Part shown: one piece after another, positions 20,781-29,623 of the stretch | How positions within the stretch are numbered: the stretch's first letter is position 1 | Layout of the letters: every line of letters starts with the position of its first letter | Assembly: GCF_003721225.1 (NCBI RefSeq) | Contig: NZ_RIZI01000189.1 | Span: forward strand, 1-57,284 | Length of the DNA: 57,284 nucleotides | Source of the DNA: Acidithiobacillus sulfuriphilus | GTDB taxonomy: Bacteria; Pseudomonadota; Gammaproteobacteria; Acidithiobacillales; Acidithiobacillaceae | Reading direction: 5' to 3' | The notes under the pieces: generated by a model | Told to the model about the DNA's origin: nothing | The model's input: the letters and a program-made list of their open reading frames with translations, nothing else | Databases searched by the model: none | Translations under genes and position numbers: made by a program

Positions 20781-21084
20781 GTGTGGATTCAACCATGCTT
20801 GTGGCGTCCATGCCGCCATTCGCTGTCGCTGCTCCCGTGGAGTTGACCCGTTCAGGGATGGCGTATCCCATTACCTTGTAATGCAATATGCTGATTATTA
20901 TGTGAGTTCGTGCCGCAATGCCATGTGATGGGACACTCACGGGGCAGTGCGGGATGAAATGGGGCACTTTTCCGGTCTGGGCGGCTTGTCGCTGTGACAC
21001 GCTGAGGGGTGGAGTTTGGCGGGTGGGTTATCGCAGGATACCGCGCGGGCTTATGGCTGAGTGCCCCGCCAGTGTCCCAAGGGC
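20781..21084. other. intergenic stretch without recognised content
   Basis: About 300 bp between the REP palindrome and the tRNA-Gln terminator. Short frames on both strands have no ribosome-binding sites and no recognisable family; it may contain the dapF promoter, but I see no clear hexamers. Confidence 0.5.
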
Positions 21085-21119
21085 AAAGAAAAAGGGCCTA
21101 GCCGTGAAGCTAAACCCTT
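21085..21119 (-). terminator. rho-independent terminator of tRNA-Gln(CTG)
   Basis: On the minus strand an 11-bp hairpin AAGGGTTTAGC / GCTAGGCCCTT (two G-U pairs, six-base loop) is followed by a T-rich run. It starts about ten bases past the tRNA CCA. Confidence 0.75.
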
Positions 21120-21128
21120 GTTTTATCT

Positions 21129-21202
21129 TGGCTGGGGGACGTGGATTCGAACCACGGTTAGCGGAGTCAGAGTCCGCTGTCCTACCGCTAGACGATCCCC
21201 CA
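21129..21202 (-). tRNA. tRNA-Gln (CTG)
   Basis: Minus-strand cloverleaf of 74 nt with anticodon CTG (complement of 21168-21170), 5' TGGGGGA, T-arm GGTTCGAATCC, discriminator G and encoded CCA. With tRNA-Gln(TTG) at 1268-1342 it covers both glutamine codons. It has its own promoter and terminator. Confidence 0.95.
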
Positions 21203-21214
21203 AAAGTGCTGCGC

Positions 21215-21244
21215 ATCATAGCCGCCGCCGCCCGTGGCTGTCAA
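21215..21244 (-). promoter_or_regulatory. strong sigma-70 promoter of tRNA-Gln(CTG)
   Basis: Consensus TTGACA (21239-21244), 18-bp GC-rich spacer and TATGAT (21215-21220) on the minus strand, 12 bp before the tRNA. A GC-rich discriminator region is absent, but the hexamers are the best in the window. Confidence 0.75.
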
Positions 21245-21293
21245 ATGGGCGAGGCGCTTCCGGGGTCGTTGCAAAAAAGGTGTTGTGAAAATG

Positions 21294-21322
21294 TTGCAAG
21301 CCTGCCGGATGGGTGCTATAAA
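21294..21322 (+). promoter_or_regulatory. sigma-70 promoter of the porin gene
   Basis: TTGCAA (21294-21299), a 17-bp spacer and TATAAA (21317-21322) predict a start near 21329 and a leader of about 40 bases. Confidence 0.65.
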
Positions 21323-21368
21323 TTACCTCGTAGTTATCGCAACACCGCTCATGAGGAGGAGCTTAGTC

Positions 21369-22547
21369 ATGAAAAAGAATTTGATCGCACTGGCCGTAGC
21401 CGCGGCCATCATCGCGCCGGTGAGCGCCATCGCTGCTGATAACAGCAACGCCAACACCGGCCCTGTCGTCTTCGGTTACGCCCAGATCACCGGCAGCCAG
21501 CAGTTCGGCACCAACGGCCCCGAGGGTCTGGTCTTCGGCGCCCACCGCATCCGCTTGGGCTTCAAGGGTGAGGCCGTTCCCGGCGTATCCTACTTCTTTC
21601 AGTACAAGTGGGACGGGGCTTGGCAGTCCACCCCGTTGAATAACACCCTTGGCATCGGTGCCATCCCCGGCTCCAGTTCCGGCGTGCAGGATGCCTACAT
21701 CAACTTCGCTTTCATTCCGGAAGTGCAGTTGCAGGTGGGTAAGTTCCGCGTGCCCGTCGGCCTGGAGCGGACTCAGTACAGTGGTAATAATTTGTTGTTC
21801 ATCCAGCGTTCCATGAACCAGTCCCTGGGCGCCAACCGTTCCGCCGGCGTCATGTTCCATAGCCCGGACCTGATGAATACCGGGGTTTACTACAGCCTGG
21901 GTATCTTTGACAACCACTCCCTCGACGGGAACGATGCCTTCAACTCCGGCAATGTTGCCTTGCCCGTTGGCGCCGGCCAGACCGCGGTGGGCGGCGTCCT
22001 GACCAATGGCAGCGGCCAGTATCTGTTCGGCGGCATGCTGGGCTACAAGATGGGTCCGCTGTTGAATGTGGAGCTGTCCGGGGCCCGCGCAGCGGCAGCC
22101 AAGTACACAGCCCTTCCCGCCTCCAAGGAGATCGATTCCTGGAATGTGGGCGCCAACGGCGGCTTGATGGGCTTGAAGTACATGGCCGAGTACAGCGCCG
22201 TGACCAGCTACCAGGGTATTGAGGGCGCAAATGCCCAGGACTGGTACGTGGCCCTGGCCGCCAACCTGCATCAGATGACCCTGACCCCCGACTGGCTGGA
22301 CGTCGAGCCCGCCGTGCGTTATGAGTCTTTCCGCTACCGCTACGGGGCCTTCAACTCCACGCTGGGGAACACCACCATTGGCGTCAACTACTACGTGAAC
22401 CCCAACAACCCCTACGCGGCCCGCGTGCAGTTGAACTATGTCATCCCCAACGGTGGTGGCGCCTGGCGGGCAATTGGTACCAACTCCCCCGCCAGCAACG
22501 GCTATCTCTACAACACCCTGGCCCTGCAGTTCCAGGCCGGCTTCTAA
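21369..22547 (+). CDS. outer-membrane porin, Porin_O/P-like
   Basis: A 392-residue outer-membrane beta-barrel. The N-terminus is a signal peptide (MKKNLIALAVAAAIIAPVSAIA, cleavage before ADNS) and the C-terminus ends LQFQAGF, with the terminal Phe required by the BAM machinery. Alternating amphipathic strands, FGYAQITGSQQF, LGFKGEAVPGVSYFFQYKWDG and VQLQVGKFRVPVGLERTQYS resemble the phosphate-selective Porin_O/P family, but the substrate cannot be read from sequence. GAGGAGGAG precedes the ATG. Monocistronic, with promoter and tandem terminators, so likely highly expressed. Confidence 0.85.
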   Translation: MKKNLIALAVAAAIIAPVSAIAADNSNANTGPVVFGYAQITGSQQFGTNGPEGLVFGAHRIRLGFKGEAVPGVSYFFQYKWDGAWQSTPLNNTLGIGAIPGSSSGVQDAYINFAFIPEVQLQVGKFRVPVGLERTQYSGNNLLFIQRSMNQSLGANRSAGVMFHSPDLMNTGVYYSLGIFDNHSLDGNDAFNSGNVALPVGAGQTAVGGVLTNGSGQYLFGGMLGYKMGPLLNVELSGARAAAAKYTALPASKEIDSWNVGANGGLMGLKYMAEYSAVTSYQGIEGANAQDWYVALAANLHQMTLTPDWLDVEPAVRYESFRYRYGAFNSTLGNTTIGVNYYVNPNNPYAARVQLNYVIPNGGGAWRAIGTNSPASNGYLYNTLALQFQAGF

Positions 22548-22564
22548 AGGTCTAGCAAGTCTTT

Positions 22565-22607
22565 GGCGGGTTCGCCCGCCTTTGCCGCCCCTTCGGGGGC
22601 GGTTTTT
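22565..22607 (+). terminator. tandem terminator after the porin gene
   Basis: Two adjacent hairpins, GGCGGG-TTCG-CCCGCC (22565-22580) and CCGCCCC-TTCG-GGGGCGG (22585-22602), both with stable TTCG loops; the second is followed by TTTTT at 22603-22607. Confidence 0.88.
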
Positions 22608-22700
22608 ATTTGCTTTTTTGCCGTCGTGCCGCTATAAGAAAGCCCGCAGCGCGGTTTTTGGCCTGCGTCCGTTTTCTTATGTCCGTCTCTGGGGAAGTCC

Positions 22701-24518
22701 GTGAATCGTAAAATCCGCAACATCGCCATCATCGCCCACGTCGATCATGGCAAGACCACCTTGGTCGATCAGCTCCTGCGCCAGTCCGGTACCTTCGCCG
22801 CCCATCAACATCTGGAAGAACGGGTCATGGACAGCAATGACCTGGAAAAGGAGCGCGGCATCACCATCATGGCCAAGAATACCGCCGTGCAGTGGGGCGA
22901 CACCCACATCAACATCGTCGACACCCCCGGTCATGCCGACTTCGGCGCCGAGGTGGAGCGGGTGCTGGGCATGGTGGACGGCGTATTGCTCCTGGTGGAC
23001 GCGGTGGAGGGCCCCATGCCCCAGACCCGCTTCGTCACCCGCAAGGCCCTGGAATTGGGCCTCAAGCCCATCGTGGTGATCAACAAGGTGGACCGCCCCG
23101 GCGCCCGTCCCGATTACGTCATCAGCGCCACCTTCGACCTCTTCGACAAGCTCGGCGCCAGCGAAGAGCAGCTCGACTTCCCCATCATCTACGCCTCCGG
23201 CCTGCAGGGCTACGCGGGCATGAATCCCGACGTGCGCTCCGGCGACATGAAGCCCCTCTTTGAGCTGATCCTGAGCCACGTGGCGGCGCCGGAGGGGGAC
23301 CCGGAGGGCCCCTTGCAGATGCAGATTGCCGACCTCGACTACTCCAGCTATGTGGGCCGCATCGGTATCGGCCGCATCCGTCGCGGCACCCTGCGTCCGG
23401 GCCAGGATATCGTCCTCATTCACGGCGTCGACCAGACCCAGACCCGCGCCCGCATCCTCCAGCTTCTCGGCTTCAACGGCCTCAAGCGCGTGCCTTGGGA
23501 GCAGGCCACGGTGGGGGACATTGTCGCCGTCACCGGCATCGAGGATCCCTCCATCGGCGCCACCATCGCCGCCGTGGACTGCCCCGAGGCCCTGCCCTGG
23601 AAGCCCATCGACGAACCCACCCTCAATATGACCTTTCAGGTCAATACCAGCCCCTTTGCCGGGCGCGAGGGCAAGTTCGTCACCAGCCGCCAGTTGCGCG
23701 AGCGCCTCTATCGCGAATTGCTCACCAACGTCGCCTTGCGCGTGGAGGACACCGACAACGCCGACGTCTTCCTGGTCTCCGGTCGCGGTGAACTGCACCT
23801 GACCATCCTCGTCGAAAACATGCGGCGCGAGGGCTACGAGCTGGCCGTATCCCGGCCCCGGGTCATCCAGCGTCAGGTGAACGGCGTCTGGGAAGAGCCC
23901 TATGAGGCCCTCACCGTCGACGTGGAGGAGCAGCACCAGGGGACCATCATGGAACGTCTCGGCATTCGTCGCGGCGAACTGCAGGACATGGTTCCCGATG
24001 GTCGCGGCCGCGTGCGCCTGGAGTACCGTATCCCGGCCCGTGGCCTCATCGGCTTCCACACCGAGTTCCTCACGGCCACCTCGGGCACCGGCGTCATCAG
24101 CCACATCTTCGATGACTATGGTCCGGTCAAGGGGACCATTCCCGCCCGCAACAACGGCGTACTCATCTCTGCGGAGGAAGGCGAAGTGGTGGGCTTCGCC
24201 CTCTTCAACCTGCAGGAGCGCGGCCGCATGTTCGTCAGCCCCGGTGACAAGGTCTACGAGGGCATGATCATCGGCATCCATACCCGCGACAACGACCTGG
24301 TGGTCAACCCCCTCAAGGAAAAGAAGCTCACCAACATGCGCGCCTCCGGCTCCGACGAGAACATCATCCTCGTCCCGCCCATCCGCCTCACCCTGGAGGC
24401 GGCGGTGGAATTCATTGCCGATGACGAGCTGGTGGAGGCCACCCCCCAATCCATCCGCATCCGCAAGCGTTTCCTGACGGAAAACGAGCGCAAGAAAGCC
24501 TCCCGCAGCGGCGGGTGA
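22701..24518 (+). CDS. typA: translational GTPase TypA/BipA
   Basis: Ribosome-associated GTPase needed for 50S assembly and stress or cold adaptation. The 605-residue protein shows the EF-G-like series: AHVDHGKTT (12-20), [21 protein letters not shown], a beta-barrel domain II and the BipA-specific C-terminal domain with PARNNGVL and [16 protein letters not shown]. Start is GTG at 22701 behind GGGGAAG. Confidence 0.97.
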   Translation: MNRKIRNIAIIAHVDHGKTTLVDQLLRQSGTFAAHQHLEERVMDSNDLEKERGITIMAKNTAVQWGDTHINIVDTPGHADFGAEVERVLGMVDGVLLLVDAVEGPMPQTRFVTRKALELGLKPIVVINKVDRPGARPDYVISATFDLFDKLGASEEQLDFPIIYASGLQGYAGMNPDVRSGDMKPLFELILSHVAAPEGDPEGPLQMQIADLDYSSYVGRIGIGRIRRGTLRPGQDIVLIHGVDQTQTRARILQLLGFNGLKRVPWEQATVGDIVAVTGIEDPSIGATIAAVDCPEALPWKPIDEPTLNMTFQVNTSPFAGREGKFVTSRQLRERLYRELLTNVALRVEDTDNADVFLVSGRGELHLTILVENMRREGYELAVSRPRVIQRQVNGVWEEPYEALTVDVEEQHQGTIMERLGIRRGELQDMVPDGRGRVRLEYRIPARGLIGFHTEFLTATSGTGVISHIFDDYGPVKGTIPARNNGVLISAEEGEVVGFALFNLQERGRMFVSPGDKVYEGMIIGIHTRDNDLVVNPLKEKKLTNMRASGSDENIILVPPIRLTLEAAVEFIADDELVEATPQSIRIRKRFLTENERKKASRSGG

Positions 24519-24537
24519 AGCGCCTAACGACCTAACT

Positions 24538-24549
24538 GGCCGCTCCTAC
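24538..24549. repeat. solitary REP half-arm
   Basis: The 12 bases GGCCGCTCCTAC match the outer end of the REP-like arms at 16025-16091 and 20741-20780. No partner arm is nearby, so this is a degenerate copy between the convergent typA and methyltransferase genes. Confidence 0.45.
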
Positions 24550-24607
24550 GCGGTTTCTGATGCGTCCTGGGCGCGCTGTAGAGACAGGATTGCTGAGAGG
24601 AACAACG

Positions 24608-25216
24608 TCACCCCTGCGCGCCATCCTTGTGCAGCCGAATCAGGCGGAACCAGCCGTTCACGGCCGCCGGCTCGTCGGCAATGCAGCGCAACTCCGGGCA
24701 GGCGGCCAGGACCTCCTCAAAGACCAGATCCGTATGGGTGGCGATGGGCCCGAGCAAGGGGCCGATGAGGCGGCGCAGGGGGGCCCTTTGCCCGGGGCGG
24801 AGAAATTTGTCCAACACCAGGATCCGGCCGCCCGGCCGCAATACCCGTGCCGCCTCCCGAAGCGCCGCCGCAGCATGGGCGGTGACGGCGAGGATGAGGT
24901 GCAGGACCACGATGTCGAAGCTCGCGTCGGGGAAGGGCAGGGCCTCGCAGTCGCCCTCCACCAGCAAGGCGGCGCCCTTGCTGCGGGCCCGCAGCAGCAT
25001 GCCGTGGGTCAGATCCAGACCCACGGTGACGCAGTCCTTGGGAATGTGGGGCAGATCCAGGCCGGTGCCGGCCCCCACCAGCAGGACGCGGCTTGGTCCT
25101 TGCTTATGAATTTGGGCGAGACTGCGCTGGCGCAGGGGCGCCGAGAACCCCGCCACCATGGCGTCATAAATGGGCGCCCAGACGCCATAGGCAGCGCGCA
25201 GACTGCGTGCGCTCAA
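24608..25216 (-). CDS. class I SAM-dependent methyltransferase
   Basis: A 202-residue methyltransferase with the Rossmann loop VLLVGAGTGLDL (44-55), acidic strand 2 (VGLDLT), the FDIVVLHL strand and ARVLRPGGRILVLDKF. The pattern is close to UbiE- and phosphatidylethanolamine methyltransferase-like enzymes; the substrate is not determinable. The frame begins with TTG at 25216, whose TTGA overlaps the apaG stop, so translation may be coupled; no good ribosome-binding site is visible and the next Met is at codon 20. Confidence 0.8.
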   Translation of the reverse strand: MSARSLRAAYGVWAPIYDAMVAGFSAPLRQRSLAQIHKQGPSRVLLVGAGTGLDLPHIPKDCVTVGLDLTHGMLLRARSKGAALLVEGDCEALPFPDASFDIVVLHLILAVTAHAAAALREAARVLRPGGRILVLDKFLRPGQRAPLRRLIGPLLGPIATHTDLVFEEVLAACPELRCIADEPAAVNGWFRLIRLHKDGAQG

Positions 25217-25590
25217 TGAAATACCGTGGCGACGGCCAGGCGGAAAGGGGGGATGGGCACTTCAAAGCTGCGGCCGTCGTCGGCCAGCATCTCATAGCTG
25301 CCGTGCATGCTCCCTACGGGGGTGGGTAGTACGGCACCGCTGGTGTACTGGAAGCGCTCTCCGGGATGGAGCACGGGCTGCTCGCCGATGACCCCCGGTC
25401 CGCGCACCTCCTGCACACGCCCTTCGGCATCGGTGATGATCCAGTGCCGGTTGAGCAGTTGCGCGGTGCGTTGCCCCTTGTTCTCAATGGTAACCTGGTA
25501 GGCAAAGGCGAAATGCGTTTGTTCCGGGCTCGATTGCTCGGGCAGATAGCGCGTTTCCACGCTGATGGCGATTTCTGTTGGATGATCCAT
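25213..25590 (-). CDS. apaG: ApaG/Co2+ and Mg2+ efflux-linked protein
   Basis: A 125-residue single-domain fibronectin-III-like protein. Diagnostic features are IAISVETRYLPEQS, TIENKGQ, LLNRHWIITDAEGRVQEVRGPGVIGEQP and GSMHGSYEM. In enterobacteria apaG mutants change cobalt resistance, but the molecular role is unsettled. AGGAGCAGG precedes the ATG. Confidence 0.95.
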   Translation of the reverse strand: MDHPTEIAISVETRYLPEQSSPEQTHFAFAYQVTIENKGQRTAQLLNRHWIITDAEGRVQEVRGPGVIGEQPVLHPGERFQYTSGAVLPTPVGSMHGSYEMLADDGRSFEVPIPPFRLAVATVFH

Positions 25591-25679
25591 GGCCTGCTCC
25601 TGATGACCGACCGAGTCGGCGCAAATCAGGAATCAGTCTATAGCTCCGGCAGCGAACTGCCAAGCTGCCAAGACCGGTC

Positions 25680-25952
25680 TCAGGCAGCGGATTGGGGGCG
25701 GTAGAGCATGACGATGCGGCCAATCCGCCCGACCAGGTCTGCGCCGCTGGCCGTGGTCAGGGCCTCGATCATGGCCGCCCGGTCCGCTGCTTCCAGGGCG
25801 GGCAGACGCACCTTGATGAGTTCATGGGCGGTGAGGGCGACCTCCAGTTCTCCCAGCACGCCGGGGCTGATCCCCTGATTGCCGATGATCAGCACGGGCT
25901 TGAGCAGGTGCGCGCGCCCTTTGAGGGCATGTCTTTGTTTGGCGTCAAGCAT
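25680..25952 (-). CDS. yhbY: ribosome-assembly RNA-binding protein YhbY (CRM domain)
   Basis: CRM-domain RNA-binding protein associated with pre-50S particles. 90 residues with LDAKQRHALKGRAHLLKPVLIIGNQG, HELIKVRL and a closing IGRIVMLYRP, a complete CRM fold including the GxxG-like IGNQG loop. The ATG at 25952 has AGAGGA at five bases; an ATG five codons earlier (25967) has none. Divergent from rlmE, as in E. coli yhbY-rlmE-ftsH. Confidence 0.93.
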   Translation of the reverse strand: MLDAKQRHALKGRAHLLKPVLIIGNQGISPGVLGELEVALTAHELIKVRLPALEAADRAAMIEALTTASGADLVGRIGRIVMLYRPQSAA

Positions 25953-26070
25953 GGTATCCTCTGCCATCGGGACTCTGGAACGGGGTTGGCCGGCTGCGCA
26001 ATGTCACCGCACCGGCCGGCCGGCCGCCGCAGGGCGAGTGTACGGATTAGTGGGAAACAGGTCAAAAGCA

Positions 26071-26724
26071 TTGAGCAAAAGCAAATCCAAATCCAGTAGC
26101 CGCTGGCTGCAGGAGCATTTCAACGACCCTTTCGTGCAGCGTGCCGCCAAGGAGGGGTATCGTTCGCGGGCGAGCTACAAGTTGTTGGAAATCCAGGAGA
26201 AGGATCGCATTCTGCGGCCGGGAATGCGGGTCCTGGATCTGGGGGCGGCACCGGGCGGCTGGTCGCAGGTGGCCGCCCGGCTGATTGGCGGCAACGGGCG
26301 TCTGGTGGCTGTGGACCGTTTGCCCATGAATCCCATCCTGGGCGCGACGGTGATCTGTGGCGATGTCTACGACGATGCCATCCTGGCGGCGTGCGAGGAG
26401 GCCTTGGCCGGTGGCGCCGACTTGATTTTGAGCGATATGGCCCCAAATATGTCAGGGATAGCGAGCGTCGACCAGGCTCGTGCCATCGCCTTGGCGGATA
26501 TCGCCCTGGACATGGCGCAGCGCTGGCTGGTGCCCGGCGGGGCTCTGCTCATGAAGGTCTTCATGGGGGCCGGGGCCGACGGCCTGCGCCGTGACTTGCG
26601 CCAGCATTTCCGGCGCATCGTGGTACGCAAGCCCGAGGCATCCCGGGCACGCTCCGCCGAGCAATACTGGCTTGCCAGCGATTTTCGGGGCACCCGGCGC
26701 GGGCCCTTGTCAGGATCGGTATAA
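26071..26724 (+). CDS. rlmE: 23S rRNA (uridine2552-2'-O)-methyltransferase
   Basis: RlmE (FtsJ/RrmJ) methylates U2552 in the A loop, a late 50S step induced by heat shock. The conserved SSSRWLQEHFNDPFVQ, DLGAAPGGWSQ, SDMAPNMSG and KVFMGAGAD motifs are present. No ATG precedes the conserved part; TTG at 26071 gives 217 residues with a Lys/Ser-rich start as in E. coli. GTG at 26050 or 26038 are alternatives. Followed by ftsH as in E. coli. Confidence 0.93.
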   Translation: MSKSKSKSSSRWLQEHFNDPFVQRAAKEGYRSRASYKLLEIQEKDRILRPGMRVLDLGAAPGGWSQVAARLIGGNGRLVAVDRLPMNPILGATVICGDVYDDAILAACEEALAGGADLILSDMAPNMSGIASVDQARAIALADIALDMAQRWLVPGGALLMKVFMGAGADGLRRDLRQHFRRIVVRKPEASRARSAEQYWLASDFRGTRRGPLSGSV

Positions 26725-26755
26725 GGGGGCTAAGATCAAAACCTGGACTTCAATT

Positions 26756-26761
26756 TATAAT
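26756..26761 (+). promoter_or_regulatory. possible -10 box upstream of ftsH
   Basis: A perfect TATAAT lies 33 bp ahead of the ftsH ATG, but no good -35 hexamer is found at 16-18 bp. A sigma-32-type CTTGAA/CCCCAT pair with correct spacing was looked for and not found. Confidence 0.3.
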
Positions 26762-26793
26762 CTGTCTAAATCCCCAGACGGGGGGGCATCGGA

Positions 26794-28716
26794 ATGAATA
26801 ACGTATTGAAAAACGTGCTGCTGTGGGTGGCCATCGGAGTCATCCTCATGCTGGTTTTCCAGAATCTGAACCACAGCAGCGCGCCGGCGCAGGTGATGGA
26901 TTTTTCCACCTTCGTCAGCAGCGTGAAGCAGGGGTCGGTGAGCGATGTGACCATCGATGGCAATCGCATCGACGGTGCCCTCAGCTCCGGCCAGCAGTTT
27001 CGCGTCTATACGCCGCCCAATGACACCCAATTGGTGCCCCAGTTGCTGGCGGCCGGGGTGAAGATTTCGGTGAAACCGCCGGAAGGGCAGTCCTTGCTGC
27101 TTTCCATCCTGATTTCCTGGTTCCCGATGTTGCTGTTGATCGGCGTCTGGATCTTTTTCATGCGCCAGATGGGCGGCGGCGGCGCGGGCGGGCGCGGGGC
27201 GATGACCTTCGGCCGCAGCCGGGCGCGGATGCTGACGGACGAGAACAACAAGGTCACCTTTGCCGATGTGGCGGGCGTGGAGGAAGCCAAGGAAGAGTTG
27301 GCGGAGATCGTCGACTTTTTGCGTGATCCCCAGAAATTCCAGCGCCTTGGCGGGCGCATCCCCAAGGGGGTGCTGCTCATGGGCTCGCCGGGCTCCGGCA
27401 AGACCTTGCTGGCCCGCGCCATAGCGGGCGAGGCCCGGGTACCGTTCTTTTCCATCTCCGGCTCGGACTTTGTGGAAATGTTCGTGGGCGTGGGCGCATC
27501 CCGGGTCCGCGACATGTTCGAACAGGCCAAGAAACACGCCCCCTGTATCATTTTCATCGACGAAATCGACGCCGTGGGCCGTCAGCGTGGCGCCGGTTTG
27601 GGCGGCGGCAATGACGAGCGCGAGCAGACCCTCAATCAGCTCCTGGTGGAGATGGACGGTTTCGAGGGTACGGAGGGCATCATCGTCGTGGCCGCGACCA
27701 ACCGTCCCGACGTGCTGGATCCGGCCTTGTTGCGGCCGGGGCGCTTCGACCGTCAGGTCACCGTTCCCTTGCCCGACATTCGCGGTCGGGAGCAGATCCT
27801 GCAGGTCCACATGCGCAAGGTGCCGGTGGCACCGGACGTGGATGCCCGGGTCATCGCCCGCGGCACGCCGGGCTTCTCGGGTGCGGATCTGGCCAACCTC
27901 GTCAACGAGGCGGCCCTCATGGCGGCCCGTAAGAGCAAGCGCTTGGTGGACATGCATGATTTTGAGGATGCCAAGGACAAGGTCATGATGGGCGCCGAAC
28001 GCAAGTCGGTGGTGATGAGCGACAAACAGCGGGAAACCACGGCCTACCATGAGTCCGGTCACGCGGTGGTAGCCAAGCTCCTGCCGGGTACGGATCCGGT
28101 CCATAAGGTGACCATCATCCCCCGCGGGAGGGCCCTCGGTCTCACCATGCAGTTGCCCACGGAGGATCGCTTCAACTACGAGCGCAATGATCTTCTTAGC
28201 AACATCTCCATCCTCATGGGTGGCCGTATTGCCGAAGAGGTCTTTCTCAACCAGATGACCACCGGTGCCGGCAATGACATCGAGCGGGCCACCGATCTGG
28301 CGCGGCGCATGGTCACGCAGTGGGGCATGTCCACCCTGGGGCCCATGGTCATCGGCGAAAAGGAGGAGGAGGTCTTCCTCGGTCGCGAGATCACCAAGCA
28401 TAGCAACATCTCGGAAGAGACGGCGCGAACGGTGGATGAAGAGGTGCGTCGCATCATCCAGGATCAGTACCAGATTGCGCGGGGTCTCATCGAGGGTAAC
28501 CGGGACAAGGTGGAGACCATGGCCCGCGCCTTGCTCAAGTACGAGACCCTGGATGCCAACCAAGTCAATGATATCATGTCCGGACATGACCCGCGGCCTC
28601 CCCAGGAGGGGGGGGCGGGGCCAACGCCGTCCAACCCCCCGGACGGCGCGGTTGCCGAGGCCGACAAGGCGGGTAAGCCCTTGCCCGGATTGCAGCCGGG
28701 AGAGCGGCCGGTCTGA
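26794..28716 (+). CDS. ftsH: ATP-dependent zinc metalloprotease FtsH
   Basis: Membrane-anchored AAA+ protease that degrades misfolded membrane proteins, LpxC and sigma-32. 640 residues: transmembrane helices near 5-22 and 103-123 flanking a periplasmic domain, Walker A GSPGSGKT (about 198-205), Walker [10 protein letters not shown], the SRH, and the zinc site HESGH (419-423). The tail after residue 605 is Pro/Gly-rich and disordered. The link to RpoH control in this window is from known E. coli biology. Confidence 0.98.
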   Translation: MNNVLKNVLLWVAIGVILMLVFQNLNHSSAPAQVMDFSTFVSSVKQGSVSDVTIDGNRIDGALSSGQQFRVYTPPNDTQLVPQLLAAGVKISVKPPEGQSLLLSILISWFPMLLLIGVWIFFMRQMGGGGAGGRGAMTFGRSRARMLTDENNKVTFADVAGVEEAKEELAEIVDFLRDPQKFQRLGGRIPKGVLLMGSPGSGKTLLARAIAGEARVPFFSISGSDFVEMFVGVGASRVRDMFEQAKKHAPCIIFIDEIDAVGRQRGAGLGGGNDEREQTLNQLLVEMDGFEGTEGIIVVAATNRPDVLDPALLRPGRFDRQVTVPLPDIRGREQILQVHMRKVPVAPDVDARVIARGTPGFSGADLANLVNEAALMAARKSKRLVDMHDFEDAKDKVMMGAERKSVVMSDKQRETTAYHESGHAVVAKLLPGTDPVHKVTIIPRGRALGLTMQLPTEDRFNYERNDLLSNISILMGGRIAEEVFLNQMTTGAGNDIERATDLARRMVTQWGMSTLGPMVIGEKEEEVFLGREITKHSNISEETARTVDEEVRRIIQDQYQIARGLIEGNRDKVETMARALLKYETLDANQVNDIMSGHDPRPPQEGGAGPTPSNPPDGAVAEADKAGKPLPGLQPGERPV

Positions 28717-28721
28717 GCGCT

Positions 28722-29555
28722 TTGCTGGACTGTCAGGGGCGCCTGCTGGATCTGGGGCGCCCCTGCGTTATGGGGATTCTCAACGTCACCCCCGATTCCT
28801 TCTCGGATGGCGGCGAGGCGCTGGGGGTGGATGCCGCTCTGGCCAAGGCCCGTGCCCTGTGGCGGGCTGGTGCGGATATCCTGGACATCGGCGCCGAATC
28901 CACGCGCCCGGGAGCGCCCCCCGTGGGCGAGGAGGAGGAGTTGCGTCGCCTTTTGCCGGTCCTGGAGGCGGTGGCGGACCGCATTCCCATCCCCATTTCC
29001 GTCGATACCAGCAAGGCCGGGGTGATGCGCGCCGCCTGGGGGCTGGGCGCTGGCCTCTTCAACGACATCACCGCCCTGCGCGGCGATCCCCTGGCCCTGC
29101 CGACCGCGGCGGAACTGGGTGTGCCGGTCTGCCTGATGCACATGCGTGGCCGGCCCCGGGATATGCAGCGGCTCACCCATTACGAGGACGTGCTTACGGA
29201 GGTGCGGGATTTTCTGGCGGAGCGTATCGATGCCTGCGTCAGGGGGGGTATTGCGCGGGAACAGATCGTGATCGATCCGGGTTTTGGTTTTGCCAAGGAT
29301 CTGGCGGATAATCTGACCCTCTTGCGGCACCTGGATGCCTTGGGCGAACTTGGCTTGCCGATTCTGGCAGGTTTGTCGCGCAAGGCCATGATTGGCGCCA
29401 TCACCGGTACCGGGGGCGGGCGGGATCGCGTCATGGGAAGCGTCGCCGCCGCCCTCTGGGCGCTCCACCAGGGTGCCGCCATCCTGCGGGTACATGATGT
29501 TGCCGAAACGGTTCAGGCCGTGCGGATGTGGGGGGCGCTGGCGCATGGAAAATAG
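28722..29555 (+). CDS. folP: dihydropteroate synthase
   Basis: Condenses p-aminobenzoate with the pterin diphosphate in folate synthesis; the sulfonamide target. The 277-residue TIM barrel shows MGILNVTPDSFSDGG, GAESTRPGA, the DTSK strand, FNDITAL, LMHMRGRP, DPGFGFAK and LAGLSRKAMIG. The frame begins at TTG 28722, six bases after the ftsH stop, with a weak ribosome-binding site; the start is therefore uncertain, but the 16 residues before Met17 match the normal N-terminal length. Confidence 0.95.
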   Translation: MLDCQGRLLDLGRPCVMGILNVTPDSFSDGGEALGVDAALAKARALWRAGADILDIGAESTRPGAPPVGEEEELRRLLPVLEAVADRIPIPISVDTSKAGVMRAAWGLGAGLFNDITALRGDPLALPTAAELGVPVCLMHMRGRPRDMQRLTHYEDVLTEVRDFLAERIDACVRGGIAREQIVIDPGFGFAKDLADNLTLLRHLDALGELGLPILAGLSRKAMIGAITGTGGGRDRVMGSVAAALWALHQGAAILRVHDVAETVQAVRMWGALAHGK

Positions 29556-29623
29556 GGGCCTCCTGCCAGGGCGGAATTTCATTGGCGGCGCCTGCCGGCA
29601 TGCGCAACGACATTAGGAAGCTT

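Noticed and set aside
22677..24449. 590-codon minus-strand frame antisense to typA
   Set aside because: Antisense shadow of a clear TypA gene; no domain and His/Gly-rich composition.
26725..26793. Sigma-32 promoter before ftsH
   Set aside because: CTTCAA and CCCCAG are present but 18 bp apart, too long for sigma-32, and neither is a full match.
26755..28587. 610-codon minus-strand frame antisense to ftsH
   Set aside because: Shadow of FtsH with no recognisable domain or ribosome-binding site.
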